Assembly: GCA_013399015.1 (NCBI GenBank)
Contig: VWZX01001684.1
Coordinates: 899,314 to 963,313, forward strand
Origin: Galbula dea
Lineage: Eukaryota > Chordata > Aves > Piciformes > Galbulidae
DNA: 64,000 nt
Reading direction: 5' to 3'
Below the pieces are notes generated by a model, which searched no databases, had not been told where the DNA came from, and saw only the letters and a list, made by a program, of their open reading frames with translations. The position numbers and the translations under genes are program-made. Below are positions 1 through 10,764 of the stretch, in pieces (positions within the stretch are counted from its first letter, which is position 1; every line of letters begins with the position of its first letter).

Positions 1-1599
1 TGGGCACACATTTTGAATTGCTATTTTCTTTCACTTTTTTGAAGAGTGTAATCAAAGCAACAATGTGCTTCAAAGTACAAACTCCCTTCTCATCCACTGT
101 CCCAAAATCCATTTGATTTAAACCTGGACTAGGTAGGCAAGTCTTGTTTGCCAAGAGTAAACTGCAAGTGGAATCAATACAACATATGGATAAAATGAAA
201 GGCCCTCAAATACAAACATATTTTCAATGGACTAAAAGTTGCAGCATATATCCTGGCTACAGTTTCTGTGAAGGGATTGAACCTGCCAGGAGAAAACCTC
301 TTCCAGTAACAGGGCAGGACTCATCCAGCCTCAGTACCTGAGACCAGGCCTCTTGCCAGCACCATGACTATGTCAAACAAATGGATGGATTATTGACCAT
401 GCAATGGTGACACAAGACAGGCTTCCCTAAGTGTTTTCCCTAAGACTTGATGCTGGGTTGAAGCCAGACCTCTGTTTCAATAATGGAGTAGTAGTAGACG
501 AGATTGCACCTGCAGCGAAGAGGTTGCACATTTGAAGATCCTCCTCACTGCCTGTTTTCACTCTCTGTCTAGGCCAGATGAAAATGATATTGTACTGTTT
601 TCTCTCTGCTCCTAACACACACAGACTTTCATGGAAAACAATGAAGCTTAGTCTGTTATGTGCAATTATTTATGAAAATAAATAATCAAAGTAAAAATGA
701 AAGGCTGGAGTAAGTGCACACAGGAGCTAAACCTACCTGAGGGTTTCTGTAGAGTCATGTCTTATGAACAAGATCATCTCAGGACCAGAAATCAATCCAC
801 CAAAATTTGAACAATTAATACTGTTCCTGCTCTGAGTAAAAGTGAGAGGAAGGCTCTTCCACTTCTTCCTAATTCTCTCATTTCTCCCTTCTTCTAAGGA
901 AGCCCAGCCAGCTGTCAACAATATTTCTTTGGCAACTTTGTAGTGAGCTCATAACCAAAAAGACAGCTAAAAGCAGTCATAAACAGTTTAATGCTGGTCT
1001 TAATTTGCCAAGTCTTGAAGTGAGTGATAAGGCTTTGCTCAGCCTTCTTCCTGAGCTGAGTCTGCCAGGATGGCTCAGCAACAGAAATGGAAGTAGCATT
1101 TTTTATCATTTCTTTTTGCCTTTTGCCCCCCTCTTTATCTTTAAAGCAAGAATACACTGTTCTCCATAAAACACAGCAGTAACTACTCCAGCTTATCTCA
1201 GGTGGCTCTGCCTTCCAACAAGATGGTCTTCAATGCTATATTTAATGCCAATTCCAAGTTCTCAATCTGGAATTTCCTTGTAAACCTCTGTAGCTTAAGC
1301 AAAACAGAATGCACTTCAGAAACAAAATAAGATCTGCCCATGCACCTTTCAGATGCTTTCAGTTGCTCCCCTGCCTTTTCATCTGTATCTTTAACAGCAT
1401 GGTATTGTATAGTGAGCATTATGTGATAACATGCAGGCTTTGGAAGTCAGATACTTTAACAGAAGTTGTTGGCAATATGCCCAAGCAGGCAGAGGTTTCT
1501 GTGCCCCAACACTGGGACTTCACTTGGCCATTAAACACCACACCTCATCAAGATCACATTAACACCTTTGACTCTGGAGACCCACCACAGTCTACAGAG
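1..1599. other. Unique non-coding sequence, no recognised feature
   Basis: This stretch holds no repeat, RNA gene or exon that I can recognise. Open frames on both strands are shorter than about 110 codons and their translations resemble no known family. An AT-rich patch lies near 660-700. The sequence is typical of avian intergenic or intronic DNA. Confidence 0.6.
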
Positions 1600-1996
1600 G
1601 TACCTGGACAGACTGGGTCGATAGGCTGAGGTCAGTGGGATGAGGCAGCCCCTCACTACACAAAGGACACTGAGCTGCTGGAGTGTGTCCAAAGAAGGGC
1701 AATGAAGTTGGTGAAGGGCCTAGAGCATAAGTCTGATGAGGAGCAGCTGAGAGAACTGGGGTTGTTTAGTCTGGAGAAAAGGAGGCTCAGGGGAGTCCCT
1801 GCATCATTCTCTACAACTACCTGAAATGAGATTGTAGTAAGGTGGTGCTCATTCTCTACTCCCAGGCAACAAGGGATAAGACAAGAAGAATGGCTTCAAG
1901 TTGCATCACAGGAGGTTCAGATTAGATATTAGGAAGAATTTCTGCACCAAGACGGTTATCAGGCATTGGAGCAGGCTACCCAAGGAGGTGGTGGAC
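1600..1996 (+). mobile_element. CR1 LINE fragment, internally deleted and 3'-truncated
   Basis: CR1 is the dominant non-LTR retrotransposon of birds. The sense strand matches the end of ORF2 and the following 3' region. The part around 1602-1650 fits the 'leader' segment of the ORF2 end (ctggacagactgggtcgat and following). From about 1650 it jumps to 'cactacacaaaggacactga' and the familiar 'ctggagaaaaggaggctcag' block at 1771-1790. It then continues through 'attagatattaggaagaatt' (1921-1940) to 'caggctacccaaggaggtgg' (1972-1991). A few hundred bases normally found between the first two blocks are missing. The terminal 3' UTR with the short terminal repeats is also absent, so the copy is dead. 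It appears to belong to the same subfamily as the copy at 7600-7790. The start is approximate. Confidence 0.88.
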
Positions 1997-3747
1997 TTTT
2001 CTAACCATAACTATTCTCCTCAGTTGAAATGAGCACAGCATATCAGTCAGTTGAGATGCCTTCCTTCTTCCCAATCTAATAGCTATTAAACTAGGGGCAA
2101 CACAAATGGCTTGGAAGCTCACTGGAGAGCTCTTGGGATCATATCACAGGAAAGCAGGAAGGGCTGTAAAGAGAGCTCCTTATTTGGTATGATCATCAGG
2201 GGGATGATATGAGCACATTACAAGCCTTTACTTCTGTTTTATAGAAGCAGATGGACCTTCCCTATGATGCAAAACTTTAGAAAGTAGCCCTTGCCTTACT
2301 CCCAAGATTAGTCATCTCAAAATAACTCTCATTTTGTTTATAAGGTGATTTGGGACTGGAATCACTGATAAAAGTCTGGCAATGCAAAGTTGTCATATGC
2401 AAACAGCACACAGCCCAAGTGTCCTTCCACTTGACCAAGTCTCCTTTCCTTGACATAACTACCATTTGAATTTGTGGTTAGCCAGCAGAGCTGAAGTGAG
2501 GCAAGAGACAAACTAGATCTTAGTCAGCTCTAAGCATAAGTACATAACAGGAGCCCACATATTTTTTCCACTGACACACAGCCTCAATAAAGGATCTGAA
2601 CTTCTCGTAGTGTTGGTTCTTTAAGACTCCAATACTCTGTGATACCTCTTCAAAGGCAAGATGCTTTAATTCTGGCATCCAGATGCACATTTAGATATCC
2701 TCTATAAGCTGTTTCTGCCCTCAAGAGTGACTGTCAGCCTCTGCTCCATGGGAACACCACCAGCCCAGCTGCTGAATGCAGGCAGACAGCAGCATCTCGT
2801 TCTTCTGGCACAGGCATTTCCAGTATCTCTCTGGGAAACTGAAGTGTGCCACAGGCTGGTTTCAGCATACTTGCCACCATTGTAAAATAGAGATAAACAA
2901 TGCAGCATTTTTACACACTACATAACACTAGGTGATCCTGGAGACTAGCTTTGGAAGAAAATGGCCTTTAAGGATCATTGAGATGATATTCAGCTTCCAA
3001 GTGGAGGCACTGTTAAGAAGTATGCCTAATGCTCACAGAAACCAACACAAAAGGATTCCCCCACCAAGCTCCGTGGTAGTAGTTCTTTGGCACCATACAC
3101 CAGCTGGGAAGCAATCACCTCGTAGGATGAGGCTGGAGAAAAGGAGTGTTTTCAGTAGCTGCTACTCTTTGCTTGTGAATATGTTTCTCTTTTATTTATT
3201 TAAAGACTAAACAGCAACAACAGCTTTTTTCCTCCTTACCGGAACCAGCTGCTTTAAAAGAGTAACCTTTTGTAATTTCTCTGAAACTTTGTATCTCTGA
3301 AATACCAAGTTCCCTGGAAACTTTGTTTCACTTGCTTCTCTAACAGGAGTAAAATCACATAAAATTACTTCAACAAGCATTTCTCTGTAAGAGATCAGTG
3401 GGATTTCCAAGGCTATATTTGGAGCCTTTTCTATGGTGAACTCTGATATGTAATTTCACTTTAGGCCTCTCTGAAACTACAAAGTTATTTGTGCCTCTAA
3501 TATAGTAAGGTGTAAAAAAATAAATCAAGTCCTTCGAGAGACTACAGCTAAGGACTTATCTGTACAAAAATGTGATATGTATAAATGTGACACATTACAT
3601 CTGAAATATGCACATGTGCATGTAGTCTACATATTCATACTCACATTTAGGAACACACTACTTCCCCAGTGAGCCCACCAGAAGTGACAGAACCCAGAGG
3701 GACATAGCACTATAAAATCCTACAGTTCTTTTGGAGTAAGATTTCCA
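1997..3747. other. Unique non-coding sequence
   Basis: No coding exon, RNA gene or interspersed repeat is recognisable. The only small structure noted is a perfect 14-bp palindrome, atgcacatgtgcat, at 3608-3621 in a TG/CA-alternating patch. Open frames are short and unconvincing. Confidence 0.55.
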
Positions 3748-3990
3748 AGAATCATAGAATCACAGAATCACCAGAGTTGGAAAGCACCTCAAAATCATCT
3801 AGTTCCAACCCCCCTGCTTGGCAGGGACACCTTCTCCTAGATCAGGTTGTCCAGAGCCCCATCCAGCCTTGTCTTAAAATCTTCCAGGGATGGGGCTTCC
3901 ACAACCTCTCTGGGCAACCTGTTCCACTGTCTCACCACCCTCATGGTGAAGAACTTCCTCCTAATATCCAATCTAAATCTACCCTCCTTA
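3748..3990 (-). mobile_element. CR1 LINE 3' tail (antisense)
   Basis: Read on the + strand this is the reverse complement of a CR1 3' end. It starts with the terminal repeats (agaatcatagaatcacagaa), then 'ttggaaagcacctcaaaatc', 'tccagggatggggcttccac', 'gggcaacctgttccactgtc' and 'cctcctaatatccaatctaa'. It stops at about 3990, so only around 240 bp were inserted, which is the usual 5'-truncated form made by target-primed reverse transcription. It is non-coding and non-autonomous. Conservation with the family pattern is high, so the insertion is comparatively young relative to the decayed copies at 29-31 kb and 43 kb. Confidence 0.95.
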
Positions 3991-5764
3991 AGAATGCTCT
4001 TAAGCTAAGCTCTGGAACAGAAAAACTACAAGGAACTAGGGATTTGTGAAGCTATCTTATAAGAGGAGGCTAGAAGACTTCAGCTTTAGTCTTCAAAATG
4101 AAGGCTAAGGGATTACATCAATGCCTTCTCTAAATTCATCATGAAGATAAAAGCAAAAAAACAAAGGAAAGCTATTGATTTTGGTTCAAGAATAAATGGT
4201 TACAAACTGGTCAAAATTAATTTAGCCCAGAAATTAGAATCCCCCTAAGGTTTAGAGCAGCAAAGTCCTCTGAAGTCTTTAAAGCAACTCAGATGACTTT
4301 CTACACTGCTGCTATTTCCCTTAGTCAGCTCCCGGCTAGGTATGCATAACTCTTCCACTGGCAGAGTCAAAACCCTAGTGACACATGTCTTACTCCACCA
4401 TCAGAGCAGAAGATACCTTGGTGTCTTCAAGAAGAAGGATTTTGTTTCAAGAAGAAAAAACATGTTTAAGAATGGCTGGGCTGGCCAGAGAATATGACAC
4501 CCCTCAGTTGTGTTTGGTACCTTGCTGCTCAAAGCAGGCAGCTGTGCCAGGGCCTTGCCCTGGCACCTCACTCACGTGCCTCTGCCCCAAACCTCTGTGG
4601 TTTGCCTGCAAGAGGCACAGATTTGCTCCCCACGTGCACCCCATGCTTGGCTTGCAGTGGCCAACTCCGGCTCCCAGTTATTCAAAACCACAATTTTAGC
4701 TTTGGAACAAAATCCCAAATTCCTCTCAAGCCAAAGCATGCCTATGGAGGCACAGGATTTGCTTCAGTGCAAAGTGTGAAGGAGAGATCTTCGCAATTTC
4801 CCTGGGATCCTGTTATCCAGTGAAAACCTGCTCAGCTCATCACTAAACGCCAGCCCCTGCTGGGATTTGACCCTTTTGATGCTGAGAGACAGCAGGCGAG
4901 GATCCTGCTTTCATTCTCCACGTTTAAAATGAGGGCTTCATCCTTTCTCTTGGGGGAGCGAAGTCTCTGCTAAGCCCTGCTGACTCCGTGGCACTCGTGC
5001 AGGCAGCTCCCGTGCTGGCCCCGGCACGCTGTCCTGCCTCTCTCCTTTCAGCAATATGCTGGCAGCAGCTTTACTTTTGTTTCGCCAGCTGATCCCTCCA
5101 TCTGCGCGGTGGCTGGGCCCATTCAGCGGCCCTGCACCAGCCTCCTGCTGCTCCCAGCCCCGGCACCGCTATAGCCATTGTCTCTAGAAAAGCAGTCGGT
5201 TTCCCATAACAAAGGTCCCCAGAGCTGGGTAAATCCTTCTGACATCAGCCTGCAGCAAACGCAGCTGAACTTGGACTTTCCCCCCCCGCCCCCCAGCCAT
5301 GCTCTCCAGGACTTGTTCACTGTTGCTGACCTCGTGTCAAATAAGCACTGAAATAAAGAGCATCCTCACGCCAACCGACGCTTGAACATCCCTCCTGATC
5401 CACTCCACAGCCCATCAAGAGGCTGGCAGAGCTCAAAAGGTGCCAAAACCTTCTGAGTTGTCTCAGCTTGAAAATCAACAAACAACACAGCAAAGGCCCT
5501 TATATCACCTAGGGTTAACTTGCCAGTGCACCGGATGATCTCCACGTAGGAAAATTTCTGCAGTGATTCCACAGTGTCTTTACAACCACGTACACCAGAG
5601 ACGGGAGGCACTGGAACCCTGCAAACCCTTAAGCTACCACAGGTGATAAGTGATCTGCAATGATGGATCAGAGCACAGCCACACAGCCTCAGTATGCTCA
5701 TCCTTCGTTCCTTCTAATCAGTATGGAAACATGGGATAGAAGAGGAGGGTCTCATTTGCATGTT
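3991..5764. other. Unique sequence including a GC-richer block (about 4500-5340)
   Basis: The interval contains no recognised repeat. From about 4500 to 5340 the sequence becomes visibly richer in G+C than its surroundings. It includes scattered CpG (for example around 5100-5125) and a C-run interrupted once, at 5280-5294. A minus-strand open frame of 111 codons at 5366-5701 has no family resemblance I can name. The block could be a regulatory element or an old retrocopy, but nothing in the sequence proves either. Confidence 0.4.
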
Positions 5765-5850
5765 GTAGTTCTGTTTTTACAGATAAAGAGACAAAAAACT
5801 TAGAGAAAGGAAATATTAAAGGTTCTGACTGTCCAAAGGGTCTTAGTTTT
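5765..5850 (+). repeat. Possible MIR-type SINE relic
   Basis: The segment 'ttttacagataaagagacaa' (5774-5793), followed by 'cttagagaaaggaaat' and a 'ctgtccaaagggtc' stretch, follows the order of the MIR core (a 'ttttacagatgaggaaact' block, then an 'agaggtta' block, then a 'gcccaaggtc' block). Divergence is high and the flanks cannot be aligned by eye. It could equally be chance similarity in an A-rich region. Confidence 0.3.
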
Positions 5851-7599
5851 CACTTAAGCAGAGGAGAGAAAAGCACTGAAAAAAGACACAGGAAAGACTT
5901 ATTCTGTCTTACAGATCCCTGCTTAGACTTTTTCTTTTCTTGACTGGGAATTTGTGTTACCTTGCACTGTGATATTACATAGAGTACTCACTTATATGAG
6001 ACCTACCATGCCAGCCAGGTACAAATATACAATAATCACCTTGCTGATGCAGGTTTGAAAATTGAGGAAAATAATGGATTTTACAGTGAGAAACAAGAAT
6101 TTCCAGGAAAAATGAGATAAACATTAGTTCAGAGTGAGGATGGTAATAGCACCTGCCTTTACAAAAATGTACAATAGACATCTACATTTACAGCACAGTT
6201 TTGATCGACAGAGACATAAGACTCATCATCTCCTCCATCAAAAGTTTCCTGCATGGCTCAGGAGAAGACATTTCTCTCTGCTACACACATAACCCTCCCA
6301 ACTCCCAACTCTGAGAGATGAAAGACCTTAACAGCAGCAACATATTCAAAGACTACAGCATCAAGAGCCAGAGGAAGCACCTGGACTGTGTACAGAACAG
6401 GTCAGTGCCCTAGCATAAGGTAGGACTTTCCTCATGCTGTGCTGGTCAAATCTGTACAGAAGCCTGAGGAGCTGAACTGACTTTCTCTTAGCTGTATCAC
6501 CCTGTGCCATTTAAGCCCACTGGAGACATGGATTACTCACAGGTCTCAGAAAGAAGTCCTGAAGATCACCAATAACTAGAGATGCTTAACTAGTGCTTAA
6601 ACAAAGTATCAGATCTACTAAAGCCACTCACTTCTGCCAAGATCCTCAGGACTCTGAGATAATTTCTAACTTCATTTCTACAACAGGCCCGTGAGGTCTC
6701 TCATGACCACTGACACAGTCACCCAGGAGCAACTCTGTGATGCCTCTGACATCAAAGGTCACCAGACCCCACTACTGCTAGATGAAGGAACTGTGAAAGA
6801 CCCAAGCTCCCATTATCTCCTGTAGACACAGCCTCACTTCTCATTTCAAACTGCCTATTGTGGCTGGGTGGCTTCTCTATAGATTTTTCTTCTGTGTGCT
6901 TTTCATGACTGATGGCAAAGGTATGAGAAAAAGGAGGTTCTGAAGAGACCAGGGATCAACCTTTCCATGTAATACACCGAAAATGTAAGAAAATATGAAC
7001 ATATTTAAGTGAAAAAGTAGTCATCAGGCTAGATTTTAAAGAAGAAAGAAAGAGGAGATTCATTAGATCAGACATATTCAAAACTAGCAAGGGTCAAGAC
7101 AGCCAAGTCTGTAAATAGTTTGTTTGGTTTCCCCTGATACTACCATCTCATACCAGCCCTTGATACTGTGATGATGCTATTCAGTTGCATTTACAAAGCT
7201 GTGACTGAGAGCTAGGTAATGTTCTCCAAATTAGGAGGGGAAATAAAATTGCAAAAGCCTTCATGGGCTTACTAACCCTTGTCAGCAAAGCACACCAGTC
7301 ACAAAAGCCTCTCCAAGCTGGTGACAATAATAACTCAAGAATTCCAAGTATGTCATATTTACTAAGTGACAGCTTTTTAAAAAGAAACTCTACCCTCCAG
7401 GAGTAGAGAATAGTCTGAAATATTTCCTTAATTAGCAAATTGAGCTTTTCTCTGACTTCCTGCTGATGTGGCCAATGTAAACTTTGTCATTTTCTGCAGT
7501 TTTTTCTCCTGGACAGCATCATGCCTTACAACAGAAACATGAAGTCTCATGATTCCAGTTGCCATTGTGTTTGGCATCTTTTTTGCCAGGGGTATTTTT
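5851..7599. other. Unique non-coding sequence
   Basis: No repeat, RNA gene or exon is recognised. Short open frames occur on both strands without protein-like character. The base composition is mixed and unremarkable. Confidence 0.55.
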
Positions 7600-7790
7600 A
7601 GAATCATAGAATCCTTTAGGTTGGAAAAGACCTTTAAGATCATCAAGTTCAACCTAGCACTGCCAGGTTGACCACTAAACCATGTCAGTAAGTGCCACAT
7701 CTACACATCTTTTAAATATCTCAAGGGATGGTAGCTCAACCACTTCCCTGAGCAGCCTGTTCTAGTGCTTGATAACCCTTTCAGTGTATG
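7600..7790 (-). mobile_element. CR1 LINE 3' tail (antisense)
   Basis: The + strand shows the reverse complement of a CR1 3' end. It begins 'agaatcatagaatcctttag' and continues 'ttggaaaagacctttaagat', then the subfamily-diagnostic 'gaccactaaaccatgtcagt', 'catcttttaaatatctcaag' and 'cagcctgttctagtgcttga'. The copy ends near 7790 (about 190 bp). The 'accactaaaccatgt' segment indicates a different CR1 subfamily from the copies at 3748 and 12977. It is non-coding and 5'-truncated. Confidence 0.94.
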
Positions 7791-10687
7791 AAGCTTCCTA
7801 CAAAATGCTGCTTTGGGTGATTAGTATGCTATGCATCTTTATTTATTTATTTTTATAGACAGTTCACCTTCAGGTTTCTTGGGATTTTAATGCTGCTCAA
7901 AGGCTTCAAAGAACATTAGAACTTTCAGCATCAGTTGTGTGATTTGTTTTCATCCTCCATAAAGATGAGAGAGGACTAAGTGTTTCCTCTCTGTGTCTGA
8001 CAAATGTTAACAATGGGTATTTGCATAAGAAAGACTCATGATTTATATTTTGATTTTCAATCTATAGCCAAGATAAGCCTAACCAGAGATCATTTTGGGA
8101 AGACAAACATTTATCCCATTTTTCTTTTGACAAGATGAAAAATGCAAAGTTTAGAATATATTAAAAGGGAGGATGCAGTATTCCCACTCTAAATTTATAG
8201 ACTACATCATTAGAGTTAGCCTTCTGGTTTCCTCCTCTCCTCCCCTTTCCTGCTGAGAAAATCTGTAGAGCAAGGACCTTGTCCCCTTTTTTTTTTTTTT
8301 TGGTAAAGCTTTCAGCACTTGCCGGTGGTGTCTGAATAATTAATTATACTGTCTTTGTATATGGTTGTGAATGCAGAACTATTTGTACCAGAAAATAACA
8401 ATATGGACATGCACAGGAACTGTGCACACACTTAAGAGATGGCCTTGGTAAAGGTGGCAAAAACACAGCCTACGTGTTCAGTACTGTCTGGTTGGAGGGA
8501 ATAAATATCTTAGCCCTCAAAACCCTTTAGGTGACAGTGGTATTATATTACTAGTACCATAAACCCTAAGAAGAGTTCAGACTCCACAAGAAAAAAATGC
8601 ATTAGTGGCAGGATGGCTTTTTCTTTCTCTCCAGCCTTTCCCTTGAAAAAAATAATTTTGCAAGTCTTTTCCACCTATTTCATTTAGGAGATGCTCTCAG
8701 CAGATAAGGTTAGCACAGTGCATATGTCCCTTTCCAAATTATCACTCATCTTCCTCACTAATCATACCTGAGATTCAGCTGGCTGCTCATGCCCAGCATT
8801 CATTCTGCATGGCTTACAGAGTCTTTGTGGGAAACACAGCTTCAAAATCATTGTTCCTTACGGTGTTTTTAGCTGCTGCAGCATTTTTCCTGTGCCCACA
8901 TCCTTTACCTGCGGGGCTTTTCCTAGCAATTATGATTACACTTCTCTTGCACAGCATTTTTAACTGTGGGATTTTGCCCTGCCTCATTCCAAATGCTCAG
9001 TTCCTACCTTCATCAGTTATAACCAGTGTGCTGGCATCTCACTCAGCTCTCTGACAGCCAAACTACTTACCCAAGCTGGTAAGACCCAAACAGTCATTTC
9101 TGGGAGCATCCCTTATTTCTCCTCTCACCTTTATCCCTGCACCCAAGTGTAAAGTCAGTACTTGAGTACTATTTCCTTGGGTGTAGTGTTACAAATCCAC
9201 TCTCTGTCACCCTCTCTATGTGCCACAGTGGTTGTATCAAGGTTGCCTATTAGGCCATGCCCCAGCATGTCTCAGGGGGACATGCATGGTATCTGTTGGA
9301 GTGAGCTGTGGCTTCTATCCAGCCTCCGTGCTCTAGCTTCCTGGCAGAAGAGAGAACAGGAAATGACAGTGCATGCTCTGGTCGTGCCACAGCATGGTGT
9401 TTGGACATGGCTGTGGCATGCACCCAGGTGCAGATGCTGGGAAACTCTCCTGGGCTCAGCAGCACAGGCATTCCTCTGGACAAAGGCTGTCATTGCATTT
9501 CATAGCCACTCTGCTTGAAAATGCCAGACACTGAAGATCGTTAAATGCTTCTGAAATACGTGCCACCAAGCATGGCATTCCTTACTGGCTGCCAGCACAA
9601 ACAAAACCAAGTCATCACATTAACATCTATAAACCCCAAGAGTGTGACACTGGCAATGGGTGATAGTGGGGAAGGGGAGGAGAGGCTGGAGATGCAGATG
9701 GGGAGAGAGGAGGATTCTTTCCTTACATACAGAAATGAAAGTAAAATCTGAAGCAGAGTTTGTGATGTTATCCTTTCCATGACCTTCTCCTGCCTGTGTT
9801 TACAAAGAGTATTGCAGAAATCACTCCAATTACTACACACTCAAGTAGAAGGTTTTCACTGGCATATAAGCACTCGTGTGCTAGAGATGCCAAAATCATG
9901 GCTTTCCAGACTAATCTATTTCTCTAATGTGCACATCACTGCTGTTAAGGGGATGAGAGATGGAGGGGGAAAAAGCACAGGCTCTTGCAACACAGATTTT
10001 CAGCCTGAAAAAATGCAGTCTGTTTATGGGGTGCTCCAGTAGCTCAGTACTCTGGGGAGCTCTTTCCATTTCCCTCTCTTGCTGTGACTTTCAACACTCT
10101 TTCTTGCTTTTCTTTTGTATTACTCTACTCTCCCTTCCCAGCCAGTGGAGCACAACCCACCAGTACCTTGTTATTTTACATCACCTACCAGGCTTTGGCA
10201 GTATCAAACATTGGAAGAACAGCTGTTGCCTAGTCTCATCCTCTTGCTAAGCAATGCCTTTTGCTTTCCCGTTTGTTGAGCATTTGCAAGTTGGAGGACA
10301 CCCCTGGAAGGTGCCTAAGTGTAAAGTGCTGTGAGCCCTGGGAATGCATGATTCTGCAGAGCAGCAGATATCCTGCTCTGACTACCATGGAGGTCAGTAG
10401 ATTCCTCCAGGACTATCTAAAAGGTTGACAACTATCCTGGGAAGAGATAAGGGATCAAATTAAGTTCTTAAGTGGAGTTTTTAAATAATTGGGTTACAAC
10501 ACAGGGGAAAAGAAAGCCAAAGGCAAACAAAAACATAACCTTAACTCTACTCAGGCAGGATGTTCCAGAATGGACAAAGACATTTGGAAAATCTGCACAG
10601 GTACAAACACATGAGAGAGTATGAGGTCTCATGCCAACCTTCTAGATCCTCCTTAATATCTCCTTACACTTATTGTTTGGTTGCATA
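7791..10687. other. Unique sequence with a T15 tract and a purine-rich patch
   Basis: No gene or interspersed repeat is recognised. A T15 homopolymer lies at 8287-8301. A strongly purine-biased patch lies at about 9654-9714, with three G4 runs and many GA steps. Open frames between 9162 and 10250 are short and lie in several overlapping frames without family resemblance. Confidence 0.5.
8287..8301. repeat. Poly(T) tract, T15
   Basis: An uninterrupted run of 15 T preceded by CCCC. No SINE or LINE body is recognisable next to it, so it is a simple homopolymer rather than the tail of an identified retroelement. Confidence 0.9.
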
Positions 10688-10764
10688 GCAAAAGAAAAGA
10701 GAAAAGAATAAAAAAGAGAAAAGAGAGAAGAGAAGAAGGAAGGAAGGAAGGAAAAGAAAGAAAC
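10688..10764. repeat. Homopurine GA/GGAA simple repeat
   Basis: About 77 bp of almost pure A and G on the + strand, passing from (GAAAA)-like units through (GAGA) to a perfect (GGAA)n block at about 10737-10752. Only one or two pyrimidines interrupt it. Long homopurine tracts of this kind can adopt triplex structures and are length-polymorphic. No adjacent retroelement body is seen. Confidence 0.93.

Noticed and set aside
5366..5701. 111-codon minus-strand open frame next to the GC-richer block
   Set aside because: The translation looks fairly protein-like but matches nothing I know. There is no clear start context, splice site or poly(A) evidence of a retrocopy.
9654..9714. Possible G-quadruplex
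   Set aside because: Only three runs of four G with long spacers. It does not meet the usual four-run rule.
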